Part shown: in pieces, positions 16,560 through 25,657 of the stretch
How the letters are laid out: each line of letters opens with the position of its first letter
How positions within the stretch are numbered: position 1 is the first letter of the stretch
Source of the DNA: CAIXZV01 sp963697365
GTDB taxonomy: Bacteria > Chloroflexota > Limnocylindria > Limnocylindrales > CSP1-4
Assembly: GCA_963697365.1 (NCBI GenBank)
Contig: CAVONT010000014.1
Coordinates: 62,001-126,000, forward strand
DNA: 64,000 bases
Direction: 5' to 3'
The notes under the pieces: model-generated
The model's database searches: none
What the model was told of the DNA's origin: nothing
What the model saw: only the letters and a program-made list of their open reading frames with translations
Made by a program: the position numbers and the translations under genes

Positions 16560-18089
16560 ATGGAACCGTTCGTCGCCATCGTGGCCATCGTGGCCGCGGG
16601 CGTCGTCGGCGTGGCTGTGGGCTTCGTGGTCCGCGGCGTGCTGGCGAACCAGGGCATCAAGTCCGCCCAGGACAAGGCGGCGCGCATCGTGGCCGAGGCC
16701 CGCGCGCAGCAGAAGGACATGATCCTCGAGGCCAAGGACGAGAAGCTGCGGCTGCAGCGCGAGGCCGAGGACGAGGCCCGCCAGAAGCGCAACGAGCTCA
16801 CAAACCTTGAGCGGCGCCTGCTGGCTCGCGACGAGCAGATCGACCAGCGGGCGGACATGCTCGAGGAGAAGAGCCGCAAGATCAACGACCGCGAGCGCGA
16901 GATCGAGCGCCAGCGGGACGACCTCGGCAGGCTCAACCAGGAGCGGATCGCGGCGCTCGAGCAGGTCTCGGGCATGTCGGCCGAGGATGCCAAGGGTGTG
17001 CTGCTCGAAGCCATCCGCGAGGAAGCCGAGCACGACGCCGTGAAGCTCGCCAGGTCCATCGAGCGGCGAGCTCGCGAGGAAGCACAGGACAAGGCGCGCG
17101 AGGTCATCGTCACCGCGATGCAGCGGGTCGCTGCCGATCACACCGCCGAGCACACCGTCACCGTCGTCCACCTGCCGTCGGACGAGATGAAGGGCCGCAT
17201 CATCGGCCGCGAGGGACGCAACATCCGTGCCCTCGAGCAGGCCACCGGCGTCGACCTGATCATCGACGACACGCCGGAGACCGTCGTCATCTCGGGCTTC
17301 GATCCGGTCCGTCGCGAGGTCGCCCGGCTGGCGCTCAACAAGCTGATCGCCGACGGCCGCATCCATCCCGGGCGGATCGAGGAGGTCGTGAACAAGGCTC
17401 GCGCGGAGGTCGACCTCGTCATCCGCCAGGCCGGCGAGCAGGCGGCCTACGACACGGGCCTCCCGGGCCTCCCCCAGGACCTGATCAAGATGCTCGGCCG
17501 GCTCAAGTACCGCACCAGCTACGGCCAGAACGTGCTCGTCCACTGCGTCGAGACCAGCCACCTCGCCGGGATCATCGCGGCCGAGATCGGCGCGGACGTC
17601 CAGGCGGCAAAGCTCGGCGGCCTGCTGCACGACATCGGCAAGGCAGTCGACCACGAGATCGAGGGCCCGCACGCCGCCATCGGCGCGAGCCTCGCCCAGA
17701 AGCACAACATGCCCTTCAAGGTCGTCAACGGCATCGCCGCCCACCACCAGGAGGTCGAGTACGCCTGCGTCGAGGCGCCGATCGTGCAGATCGCCGATGC
17801 GATCAGCGCGTCCCGTCCGGGAGCCCGTGGCGAGTCCATGGACACGTACGTGAAGCGCCTCGAGGATCTCCAGGCGATCGCGGAGAGCTTCACGGGCGTC
17901 GAGCGCTCGTTCGCCGTCCAGGCGGGACGCGAGGTCCGCATCCTCGTCCGCCCGGAGGAGATCGACGACCTCACCGCGAGCCGCCTCGCACGCGACATCG
18001 TGAAGAAGATCGAGGACAACCTGACCTACCCGGGCCAGATCAAGGTCACGGTCATCCGCGAGACGCGCGCGGTCGAGTACGCCAAGTAG
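16560..18089 (+). CDS. rny: Ribonuclease Y
   Basis: Membrane-anchored endoribonuclease that starts bulk mRNA decay. It has 509 residues: an N-terminal TM helix (FVAIVAIVAAGVVGVAVGF), a long charged coiled coil (about 35-190), a KH domain (MKGRIIGREGRNIRALEQATG) and an HD domain (LVHCVETSHLAGIIAAEIG, GLLHDIGKAVDHE). GGGAGGA at 16546-16552 sets the ATG at 16560; an in-frame TTG at 16554 is too close to it. The order recA-(recX)-rny-ymdB resembles Bacillus. Confidence 0.97.
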   Translation: MEPFVAIVAIVAAGVVGVAVGFVVRGVLANQGIKSAQDKAARIVAEARAQQKDMILEAKDEKLRLQREAEDEARQKRNELTNLERRLLARDEQIDQRADMLEEKSRKINDREREIERQRDDLGRLNQERIAALEQVSGMSAEDAKGVLLEAIREEAEHDAVKLARSIERRAREEAQDKAREVIVTAMQRVAADHTAEHTVTVVHLPSDEMKGRIIGREGRNIRALEQATGVDLIIDDTPETVVISGFDPVRREVARLALNKLIADGRIHPGRIEEVVNKARAEVDLVIRQAGEQAAYDTGLPGLPQDLIKMLGRLKYRTSYGQNVLVHCVETSHLAGIIAAEIGADVQAAKLGGLLHDIGKAVDHEIEGPHAAIGASLAQKHNMPFKVVNGIAAHHQEVEYACVEAPIVQIADAISASRPGARGESMDTYVKRLEDLQAIAESFTGVERSFAVQAGREVRILVRPEEIDDLTASRLARDIVKKIEDNLTYPGQIKVTVIRETRAVEYAK

Positions 18090-18103
18090 GGGGCGGGTTC
18101 CAG

Positions 18104-18967
18104 ATGACCCCCCACAGTCCGCGTGCCGGGCTGGGCAATCCGCCCAACGGGAACGCCCCGCGACCGCGGGGCGCGTGCCGCGTGCTGATGATCGGCGACA
18201 TCATCGGCAAGCCAGGGCGCCTCGCCGTCGAACAGATCCTGCCGGGCCTGCGAGACGAGCGCGGCATCGACTTCGTCACCGCCAACGGCGAGAACCTCGC
18301 GGGTGGCATGGGGCTGACCCAGGCGACCGCCGAGATGCTGTACGCAGCGGGCGTGGACGTCGTGACGTCCGGCAACCACATCTGGGACAAGCGCGAGATC
18401 TACGCGTACCTGGACCAGACGGACCGGGTGCTTCGCCCGCTCAACTACGGGACGCACGGGGTTCCGGGCCGCGGGTGGGGCACCTACGAGGCGCTGGACG
18501 GGTCCGAGCTGGCGGTCATCAACCTCCAGGGCCGGACGTACATGCAGCCGATCGAGAACCCGTTCACCGAGGCGGACCGCCTGCTCGACGAGGCCTCCGA
18601 GCCGCTGCCGCCCATCCGCCTCGTGGACTTCCACTGCGAGATCACGTCCGAGAAGAACGCCCTCGGCCTGTACCTCGACGGGCGCGTGTCGGCGGTCGTG
18701 GGCACGCACACGCACGTGCCGACGGCCGACGAGCGCATTCTGCCCAAAGGCACCGCCTACCAGTCCGATCTCGGCATGACGGGGCCGCTCTGGAGCGTCA
18801 TCGGCTTCGATCCAGCGACCGTCCTGCCGCGCTTCATCAACGCGCTCCCGACGCGGTTCGAGGTGGGGGAGAGCCCGGTGGTGTTCAACGCCTGCCAGCT
18901 CGACATCGACCCGGCCACCGGGCGTGCGATCCAGATCGAGCGGATCCAGCGCCTCGTCGAGGTCTAG
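18104..18967 (+). CDS. ymdB: YmdB-type metallophosphoesterase
   Basis: Dinuclear-metal phosphodiesterase of the TIGR00282/YmdB family, active on 2',3'-cyclic mononucleotides in Bacillus. 287 residues: MIGDIIGKPGR (metal Asp), TANGENLAGG (Asn/Glu), TSGNHIWDKRE (Asn-His), VDFHCEITSEK and VGTHTHVPTAD (His ligands). The first 27 residues (Pro/Gly/Asn-rich) precede the conserved core, so a GTG near 18182 is an alternative start. It follows rny directly. A pairing of RNA-decay endonuclease with a cyclic-nucleotide hydrolase is seen in many genomes. Confidence 0.93.
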   Translation: MTPHSPRAGLGNPPNGNAPRPRGACRVLMIGDIIGKPGRLAVEQILPGLRDERGIDFVTANGENLAGGMGLTQATAEMLYAAGVDVVTSGNHIWDKREIYAYLDQTDRVLRPLNYGTHGVPGRGWGTYEALDGSELAVINLQGRTYMQPIENPFTEADRLLDEASEPLPPIRLVDFHCEITSEKNALGLYLDGRVSAVVGTHTHVPTADERILPKGTAYQSDLGMTGPLWSVIGFDPATVLPRFINALPTRFEVGESPVVFNACQLDIDPATGRAIQIERIQRLVEV

Positions 18968-18969
18968 GC

Positions 18970-19899
18970 GTGGCCACCCGCCATGCGGCGCCCCCGGCTG
19001 ACGCCGCCCTGCCGGCAGGAGAGGCCACGGCCGACCTGCACACGCACACGACACGCTCCGACGGCGTGCTCGAGCCCGTCGAGCTCGTCCGCCAGGCCCA
19101 TGCGGCAGGGGTGCGCCTGTTCGCGATCGCCGATCACGACAACCTGGCCGCCTACCGTGAGCTGACCGCTCCAGGCGCCGTCCCGCTGCCCGACGGCCTG
19201 GTGCTCGTGCCTGCCGTCGAGATCAATGCCGTCACCCGCTCCCTGGAGCAGGATCTGCCCGAAGGCGAGCTGCACATCCTCGGCCTTGGGGTCGACCCTT
19301 GGGACGAGGCCTTCGAGGCGGCGATCGCGTCCCAGCGGGATGCGCGACGCCGTCGCTTCAGCCGGACCGTGGGGCTCCTCCGGGAGTTGGGCATGCCCGT
19401 GGACGCGCACCTCCCGTCCGGCGTCCTCGAGAGCGACGACGCCCTGGGCCGGCCGACGCTGGCACGCGCGCTCGTGGCAGCCGGCAGGGCCACCGACGTC
19501 GAGGATGCCTTCCGGCGGATTCTCGGGCACGGCCAGCCCGGCTACGTGCCGCGAGCGGGCCTGGACCCGGTCGAGGCCATCCGCGCGATCCGGTCCGCCG
19601 GTGGCATGGCCTCGCTTGCCCACTTCGGCGAGGCGCCCGAGCGGCTGCCACTGCTCCGCAGCCTTGTCGCCGAGGGCCTCGACGGGCTCGAGACGCACCA
19701 CCGATCCTTTGACGCCGCGACGTGCGCTTCGATGGATGCGGTCGCGGTGCTCCTGGGCCTCGTCCGCACCGGCGGCACGGACTACCACGGCGACCACGGT
19801 CCCTACGCGGAGTCCCACGCCGGGCTCGACATGCCGCCCGATCTCGTGGACGGCCTGCGGGATGCCCTCAGGACACGGACGGGTCCGGCTCGTCCTTGA
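18970..19899 (+). CDS. PHP-domain phosphoesterase (TrpH/RNase AM-like)
   Basis: 309 residues. Metal-binding motifs of the PHP fold are in order: HTHTTRSDG, ADHDN, VPAVEIN, GGMASLAHFG and GGTDYHGDHG. The family includes enzymes that hydrolyse 3',5'-nucleoside bisphosphates or short 5'-phosphorylated RNA. The GTG start lies 2 nt after the ymdB stop, so rny-ymdB-PHP may form an RNA turnover transcript (inference). Its last 32 nt overlap the convergent terC gene. Confidence 0.88.
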   Translation: MATRHAAPPADAALPAGEATADLHTHTTRSDGVLEPVELVRQAHAAGVRLFAIADHDNLAAYRELTAPGAVPLPDGLVLVPAVEINAVTRSLEQDLPEGELHILGLGVDPWDEAFEAAIASQRDARRRRFSRTVGLLRELGMPVDAHLPSGVLESDDALGRPTLARALVAAGRATDVEDAFRRILGHGQPGYVPRAGLDPVEAIRAIRSAGGMASLAHFGEAPERLPLLRSLVAEGLDGLETHHRSFDAATCASMDAVAVLLGLVRTGGTDYHGDHGPYAESHAGLDMPPDLVDGLRDALRTRTGPARP

Positions 19900-20650
19900 C
19901 GAACGTCGGGCGCAGTTCGACCGGCGCCACCTTCCTCGCGCGGCGCCTGCGCGCAACGAGGTTGAGCATCTCGACGAAGACCGAGAACGCCATCGCGGCG
20001 TAGATGAAGGCCTTCTCGACCTCCACGCCGAACCCCTCGGCGACGAGCGTCGCGCCGATCAGCAGCAGGAAGGCGAGCGCGAGCATCTTCACCGTCGGAT
20101 GGTCGTAGACGAACCGGGAGATCGGCCCGGATGCGAAGAGCATCACGCCGACGGCGATCACGACCGCGACCACCATGACGCCGACGTCGTTGGCCATGCC
20201 GATGGCCGTCAGGACCGAGTCCAGCGAGAACACGATGTCCAGCAGGACGATCTGGATCAGGACCGAGCGGACACTGGCCGTGCCCTTGTCGACGTGGTGT
20301 GCCGTCTCGCCCTCGAGCGCCTCGTTGATCTCGGTCGTCGCCTTCCAGATCAGGAACAGCCCGCCGGCGAGCAGAATCAGGTCTCGCCACGAGAAGGGAT
20401 GCCCGAGGAGGGTGACAACCGGCTCGGTCAGCGAGGCCAGCCATGACACTGACAGCAGGAGCAGGATCCGCATCCCCATCGCGAGCAGCAGGCCGATGGT
20501 GCGGGTGCGGTCACGGGCGGCCGGCGCCACGCGCTGGACGAGCACCGAGATGAAGATCACGTTGTCGATCCCCAGCACGATCTCCATGACCGTGAGGGTG
20601 ACGAGCGCGGCCCAGGCTTCCGGGGAGGTGATCCACTCCATGGGTGGCAT
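19868..20650 (-). CDS. TerC-family integral membrane protein
   Basis: 260 residues and about seven TM helices, with the family motifs LGIDNVIFISVLV and FSLDSVLTAIGMAND, whose Asp residues lie in the membrane. TerC relatives are linked to metal-ion export, including manganese loading of exoenzymes, and to tellurite resistance. The metal here is unknown. The C-terminal tail (RRRRARKVAPVELRPTF) is cytoplasmic and basic. Start choice is between ATG at 20650 (MPPMEW) and 20641 (MEWITSPEAW), the latter looking more like the family. Confidence 0.92.
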   Translation of the reverse strand: MPPMEWITSPEAWAALVTLTVMEIVLGIDNVIFISVLVQRVAPAARDRTRTIGLLLAMGMRILLLLSVSWLASLTEPVVTLLGHPFSWRDLILLAGGLFLIWKATTEINEALEGETAHHVDKGTASVRSVLIQIVLLDIVFSLDSVLTAIGMANDVGVMVVAVVIAVGVMLFASGPISRFVYDHPTVKMLALAFLLLIGATLVAEGFGVEVEKAFIYAAMAFSVFVEMLNLVARRRRARKVAPVELRPTFVKDEPDPSVS

Positions 20651-20723
20651 GGTAGCCGGGCCGGATGGGCAGGCGGGGCCCGTTCCGGGATGATCGACCG
20701 GCCGGCGGATCGCGTGCAGGCAC

Positions 20724-20729
20724 TACCAT
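20724..20729 (+). promoter_or_regulatory. -10 element TACCAT before miaB, leaderless type
   Basis: TACCAT ends 9 nt before the ATG at 20739. The same hexamer and geometry recur before the methyltransferase at 53195. Confidence 0.5.
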
Positions 20730-20738
20730 GCACGGGTC

Positions 20739-22392
20739 ATGACGTCCCGCACCCTTCCCGTTCTCGAGTCTCGCTCCTGCCGCCGGTGCCACGGCGGCAC
20801 CTCGCGCACCCCTAGAGCCCGCCGACGAGCGGCTTGCGCAGTTCCGCCCCGAGGAGCGCTCGCTGCCCGCGTTCTTCGTCTGGACGCTGGGCTGCCAGAT
20901 GAACAAGAGCGACTCCGAGGAGATGGCCGGACGCCTGCTGGCGGCCGGCTGCCCCGAGGCGCCGTCGATGGACGCCGCTGACCTGGTGGTCATCAACACC
21001 TGCGCGATCCGCGAGGCGGCCGAGGCGAAGGTGGTCGGCCGGCAGGGCCAGCTGGGGCGGCTCAAGGAGGCGCGGCCGGGGATGCGCGTCGTCCTGACGG
21101 GCTGCTCGGTGCGCGAGTCGAACCGTGCGGGCCTGGCCCGCCGCTACCCGGCAGTCGACCTCTTCCTGCGGCCCGACGAGGAGCCAGAACTCGTGGACAG
21201 GCTCGGCCTCGGGTCAGCGCAGGCGCCGGTCGGCGCCCTCGCGACCACTGCGGCCACGACGGTCGTGAAGGGCGCGCCGGTCTCCGATGCCACGCACCTG
21301 GTGCGGGCCCGTGCGGAGGCGATCACCGGCGATGCGGTCCACCGCGGGTCCGCGATCAGCGCCTGGCTGCCGATCATCTACGGCTGCGACAAGACGTGCA
21401 CCTACTGCATCGTCCCGTTCAGTCGCGGACCCGAGCGGAGCCGTCCGTTCGACGCGATCGTGGACGAGGCTCGTGCGGTGGCTGCCGCGGGCTACCGCGA
21501 GGTGACGCTGCTCGGCCAGAACGTGAACTCCTACGGCCACGATCTCGAGCCAGAGGCCCGGTTCGCGCATGTCGCCTCGACGCGCACCGTCGGCCGACGG
21601 CTCGACACGGCGGCTCGCCCGGACCTGGCCGAGCTGATCCGCGCCATCGATGCCCTCCGTGACGGCGACGGCAGGCCCGCTATCCCTCGCCTGCGGTTCG
21701 TGACCTCGCACCCGTGGGACCTCTCGGACCGCCTCGTCGACGCGCTGGCCGCCTGCCCGTCCGTGTGCGAGTCGCTCCACCTGCCCGTCCAGAGCGGCTC
21801 CGACCCGATGCTCCGGCGCATGGGCCGCCAGTACACGATCGACCACTACCTCGAGCGCCTGGACCGGATCCGCGAGGCGGTGCCGGGCGTCACGCTCTCC
21901 ACCGACATCATCGTCGGGTTCTGCGGCGAGACCGAGGCCGAGTACGAGGCCACGGTCCGCCTCCTCGAGACGGTCCGCTTCGACCAGGTGTTCATGGCCG
22001 CCTACAGCGAGCGCCCGGGCACCCCGGCAACGAGGCTCGCCGACGACGTGCTGCCCGCGGTCAAGAAGCGCCGCCTCGTCGACCTGCTCAAGGTCCAGGA
22101 GGCGATCGGCCACGAGCGCAACCGCGCCTGGCTGGGCAGGACGGCCGAAGTCCTCGTGGACCAGGTGGTCGCGCCGCGAGCCCATGACCACGAGGAGGAC
22201 GAGGAGGCCACCGGGATCTCGGAGTCGCGGGCCGCCTTCGCCCGCCTGCCCGGCGGGGTCGCCCACCTCGTCGGCCGCTCGCGCGAGAACAAGCTCGTCC
22301 ACGTCGCCGGCTCGCCGGACCTGCTGGGTCAGCTCGTGGATGTCCGCATCGAGCACGCCGGACCCTACGCCCTGCGAGGGAGTCTCACCTGA
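20739..22392 (+). CDS. miaB: tRNA-2-methylthio-N6-dimethylallyladenosine synthase, likely 5' frameshift
   Basis: Radical-SAM methylthiotransferase acting on A37 after MiaA. The UPF0004 N-domain (FFVWTLGCQMNKSDSEEM, NTCAIREAAE, VVLTGCSVRES) supplies one FeS cluster; YGCDKTCTYCIVPF is the CxxxCxxC radical-SAM site; TRAM is C-terminal. The conserved TLGCQMN lies just before the first in-frame ATG (20899), so the real start is upstream. The frame upstream of it has no start codon before a TGA at 20740, whereas ATG 20739 opens a neighbouring frame. One indel between 20740 and 20860 would join them. The C-terminus includes an acidic insert (HDHEEDEEATG). Confidence 0.9.
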
Positions 22393-23336
22393 GCAGCGCA
22401 CCGCTCATTGTCATCGGCGGGCCGACCGCGACCGGCAAGACCGACCTCGCGATCGGGCTCGCCGAGGGGCTCCACGCTCGAGGAATCCCGGCCGAGATCG
22501 TGTCGGCCGATTCGCGGCAGGTGTTTCGCGGCCTGGACATCGGGACGGCCAAGGCCACAGCAGAGGAGCGCGCGCGCGTCGTGCATCACGGGATCGACCT
22601 CGTCGACCCCGACCAGACGTTCACCGTCGCCGACTTCCGGGCCCACGCACTTGCCGCCCTCGCGGCGCTCGGCGCACGAGGTGGGGTCGGCATCCTCGCC
22701 GGCGGCACCGGGTTCTGGCTGCGCGCGGTCTTCGCGGGCATCGACACAGAGGCCCTGCCGTGGGACCCGGCCATCCGCGCTCGTCTCGAGACCGAGCTGG
22801 CTGCCAGAGGGGTGGCCGCGCTTGCACGTGACCTGCGGGCCCTCGCCCCGTCGCTCGCGTCGCGCACGGACCTGCGCAATCCGCGCCGCGTCGTACGTGC
22901 GCTGGAGATCGCCACGCTCCAGGGCGATGCGCCGCTGCCTGAGCCGGTCGGCTACCCGGCTCCGGTGCTCGGACTCCAACTGGTGATCGAGCCGGCCGAG
23001 CAACGCCGCAGGATCGCGTCCCGGGCGCGTGCCCAGTTCGACGCGGGCCTGATCGAGGAGGCACGCATCCTCCGCGAGCGCTGGGATCCTGCGCTGCCGT
23101 GCTTCAGCGCCATCGGCTACCGGGAGTCCTGGGCGCATCTCGACGGCGAGATCACCCGTGACGAAGCCATCGAGCGGGACGCGCAGCACAACCTCGCCTT
23201 CGCGAAGCGCCAGCGCACGTGGTTCCGCCGCGAGCAGGACCTGGCGATGGTCGACGCCTCCGAAGACGTCACGGCGACCGTCCTCGGTCGGGTGCAGGCC
23301 TTCGCTGACGGGATCCACCGTCACACGGGAGCCTGA
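22389..23336 (+). CDS. miaA: tRNA dimethylallyltransferase with CTG start
   Basis: 315 residues. It transfers the dimethylallyl group to A37 of tRNAs, making the MiaB substrate. The P-loop is GPTATGKTDLA at residues 11-21, followed by SADSRQVFRGLDIGTAKA (catalytic Asp/Thr) and GGTGFWLRAV. The only start codon that includes the P-loop is CTG at 22389, which overlaps the miaB stop as CTGA, in the way the ATGA/GTGA overlaps do elsewhere. The first GTG in frame, at 22500, would delete the P-loop. Confidence 0.92.
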   Translation: MSSAPLIVIGGPTATGKTDLAIGLAEGLHARGIPAEIVSADSRQVFRGLDIGTAKATAEERARVVHHGIDLVDPDQTFTVADFRAHALAALAALGARGGVGILAGGTGFWLRAVFAGIDTEALPWDPAIRARLETELAARGVAALARDLRALAPSLASRTDLRNPRRVVRALEIATLQGDAPLPEPVGYPAPVLGLQLVIEPAEQRRRIASRARAQFDAGLIEEARILRERWDPALPCFSAIGYRESWAHLDGEITRDEAIERDAQHNLAFAKRQRTWFRREQDLAMVDASEDVTATVLGRVQAFADGIHRHTGA

Positions 23337-23348
23337 GCGGGCACCCGG

Positions 23349-23354
23349 TATCCT
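23349..23354 (+). promoter_or_regulatory. -10 element TATCCT before hflX, leaderless type
   Basis: TATCCT ends 9 nt before the ATG and no Shine-Dalgarno sequence is seen, so hflX may have its own promoter despite the 27-nt gap after miaA. Confidence 0.5.
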
Positions 23355-23363
23355 TGCGGGCGT

Positions 23364-24683
23364 ATGAGCCCTCGTGATCCCATCGATCTCTCACCCCCCG
23401 TCGAGAAGGCCTTCCTCCTCGCCGTCGACACCGGCGACGATCCCGGATGGACGGCCGAGGACAGCCTCGGCGAGCTCGCCGCGCTTGCCGCAACCGCGGG
23501 TGCGGAGGTGGTGGGCGCGGAGTGGCAGAACCGCCGCCACATCGACCCCAACTGGTACGTGGGCAAGGGCAAGGCCGAGGAGCTCCTGCAGGCCAAGTCG
23601 GAGACCGGCTTCGAGATCCTCGTTGCCGACGACGAGCTCAGCCCCACCCAGCAGAAGTCCCTCGAGAGCCTGCTCAACACCAAGGTCATCGACCGCAGCC
23701 GCCTGATCCTGGACATCTTCGCCCTGCACGCGCAGACCCACGAGGGCCGCCTCCAGGTGGAGCTTGCCCAGCTCGAGTACCAGCTTCCCCGGCTGACGCG
23801 CCTGTGGACGCACCTGTCGCGCACCGGCGGCGGGATCGGCACTCGCGGCCCCGGCGAGTCGCAGTTGGAGACGGACCGCCGCCTCATCCGCGAGCGCATC
23901 AAGAAGATGAAGGCGAAGGTCGAGGACGTCCGCCAGCAGCGCCAGACGACCGCGCGCGGCCGTGACCGGCGCCTGTATCCCACGGTCGCGATCGTTGGCT
24001 ACACGAACGCCGGCAAGTCGACGCTGCTCAATGCCCTCGTGGGCTCCGTGGTCGCCAAGGCCGAGGACAAGCTGTTCGCCACGCTCGATCCCACATCGCG
24101 CCAGGTGAAGCTGGGCGAGGGCCAGACCGTCATCGTCACCGATACGGTCGGCTTCATCCACAAGCTGCCGCACCAGCTGGTGGACGCCTTCAGGGCGACG
24201 CTCGAGGAGGTCACGCGGGCGGATGTACTCGTCGAGGTGGTCGACGTGGCCGATCCGCATGCGCCCGAGCACCGCGCCACCGTCCAGACGGTCCTCGAGG
24301 AGCTCGACGCCGGGTCGAAGCCCAGGCTCACGGCCTTCAACAAGGCCGACCTGCTCTACGCGGGCGTCGGCGGCGACCTTCCGGCGCCGGCGGTCTCGGG
24401 ATCGGTGCTCGTGTCGGCGGCGACCGGGTTCGGCCTCGACACGCTCCGGGCAGAGATCTCCGCGCTGCTGGCCTCCATGTGGGAGGACGTCGACGTCGAG
24501 GTCCCGTACGCCGCGGGCGAGCTGCTGGCGCGCGTCCGCGAGCGGGGCACGGTCGAACTCGAGTACGGCGACCGGTCCGTCAGGGTGACCGGACGCATGG
24601 CGCCTTCCATGGCGGGCGAGCTGCGCTCCGTCGCCGAACGCTGGGAGACGACGCTCGCCGAGGACGAGGAAGCCCTCAAGTGA
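23364..24683 (+). CDS. hflX: Ribosome-associated GTPase HflX
   Basis: 439 residues. The N-terminal HflX domain (WYVGKGKAEELL, LILDIFALHAQTHEGRLQVELAQL), a coiled linker, then the G domain: G1 VGYTNAGKSTL, G3 DTVGFIHKLP, G4 NKAD, G5 SAATG. HflX splits stalled or stress-inactivated 70S ribosomes. The miaA-hflX neighbourhood is common. The hfq gene that separates them in proteobacteria is absent. Confidence 0.96.
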   Translation: MSPRDPIDLSPPVEKAFLLAVDTGDDPGWTAEDSLGELAALAATAGAEVVGAEWQNRRHIDPNWYVGKGKAEELLQAKSETGFEILVADDELSPTQQKSLESLLNTKVIDRSRLILDIFALHAQTHEGRLQVELAQLEYQLPRLTRLWTHLSRTGGGIGTRGPGESQLETDRRLIRERIKKMKAKVEDVRQQRQTTARGRDRRLYPTVAIVGYTNAGKSTLLNALVGSVVAKAEDKLFATLDPTSRQVKLGEGQTVIVTDTVGFIHKLPHQLVDAFRATLEEVTRADVLVEVVDVADPHAPEHRATVQTVLEELDAGSKPRLTAFNKADLLYAGVGGDLPAPAVSGSVLVSAATGFGLDTLRAEISALLASMWEDVDVEVPYAAGELLARVRERGTVELEYGDRSVRVTGRMAPSMAGELRSVAERWETTLAEDEEALK

Positions 24684-25273
24684 GCCACGGCCAGGCCGGG
24701 GGGAGGGTCACCGGCCGCGGCGCGCTGCCGACCGGTGGCCACCTGGTGTGGTCTGCCGCCGATGGGGCTCGCGGCCGCCGATGGCGCGGTGCGATGACCG
24801 GGTCGGACGGACGCCTGGTCCACGGCCTGCTGCTTGAGACGGGACCGGACGGCCACCTCGAGCGGGTGGAGATCACGACGGCGACCGGGATGCTGACCCT
24901 GCACCCGGCCCATGACGGCTCCATGATGTACGGCAACTGTGCCCGGGATGGTGGGGTGGACCACATTGCGCTGCCGTGGGGCCCGTCGTCCGTGCTGATG
25001 TTCGGCGCGTCACCTCTGACGGCGGCCGTCGCCGCGGGCGCCCTCGAGCGGCGCGTTGGGGTAGGGGAGGGGGCCTCGGTCCCGGTCATCGAGGTGCTGC
25101 TGGATCTCTCCGTGCGGCCTGCGACCTGGAGGGTGGCCCGGGTGGGCGTGCACCGGTGGCGCCTGCTTGCGGCGGACGGGGGCGTCAGCACCGTCGTGGA
25201 CCTCGATGACGCAGGGCTGCCGGTGCTGCTCGACGGCGTGACCTGGCCGATGGAGCTCGACGCGCCCGGCTGA
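24680..25273 (+). CDS. Protein of unknown function, coupled to hflX
   Basis: 197 residues from GTG 24680, which overlaps the hflX stop as GTGA. The sequence alternates short beta-like stretches (RVEITTATGMLTLHP, PVIEVLLDLSVRPATWRVARV, VSTVVDLDDAGLPVLLDG) and has no TM segment or Cys motif, so it looks like a soluble beta-rich protein. I do not recognise the family. Overlap with hflX suggests co-expression only. Confidence 0.7.
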   Translation: MSHGQAGGRVTGRGALPTGGHLVWSAADGARGRRWRGAMTGSDGRLVHGLLLETGPDGHLERVEITTATGMLTLHPAHDGSMMYGNCARDGGVDHIALPWGPSSVLMFGASPLTAAVAAGALERRVGVGEGASVPVIEVLLDLSVRPATWRVARVGVHRWRLLAADGGVSTVVDLDDAGLPVLLDGVTWPMELDAPG

Positions 25274-25360
25274 AGCCCTGCAGCATCCGTTCTGGGGAGA
25301 CACTGTGGACGGGTGTTGGCAAGTCGCCCACGGCTGCACGGAATCTCGTGGATAACCCCG

Positions 25361-25390
25361 TTGTGGGCCTGGTCCGCGGGCGGGTAATCT
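25361..25390 (+). promoter_or_regulatory. Candidate promoter TTGTGG-N18-TAATCT
   Basis: In the 384-nt gap 25274-25657. The -35 TTGTGG is at 25361-25366 and the -10 TAATCT at 25385-25390. It would drive the CPBP protease gene with a leader of about 260 nt containing the repeats at 25431-25485. The rest of the gap shows no gene I can support. Confidence 0.4.
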
Positions 25391-25430
25391 TCGTCTTGCC
25401 CGAAGGGGCGGACGAACCGGCCGACGGAGC

Positions 25431-25485
25431 CGCAGGTGCTTGCACTGGCGGATCCCGACGCGAACGCAGGTGCTTGCACAGGCGG
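25431..25485. repeat. Two palindromic direct repeats, 34 nt apart
   Basis: A 21-bp unit beginning CGCAGGTGCTTGCAC occurs at 25431-25451 and 25465-25485 with one mismatch. Each copy contains the palindrome GTGC-TT-GCAC. A start-to-start spacing of 34 nt is about three helical turns, suiting two same-face binding sites for a dimeric regulator. No candidate regulator gene is adjacent. Confidence 0.6.
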
Positions 25486-25657
25486 GAGCGGGGCCGGGGA
25501 GGAAGTTCCTTCGGGCACTTTGCTGTCCTTCGCGGCGCATTCCCGGTCCCACGTCGGAGCGCCCGCTCCGAGCCCTGAGCGCCCGTCACGTCGCGCGCCG
25601 TCGCGCGTCACCACTGCCAGGCCGGGCCAGCCTCCGGCCGGGGAGTGCGAGGCCACC

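Noticed and set aside
23336..23360. CACCCGGTATCC near hflX as another copy of the element end repeat
   Set aside because: Only about 10 bases agree and they coincide with the hflX -10; no second half of the repeat.
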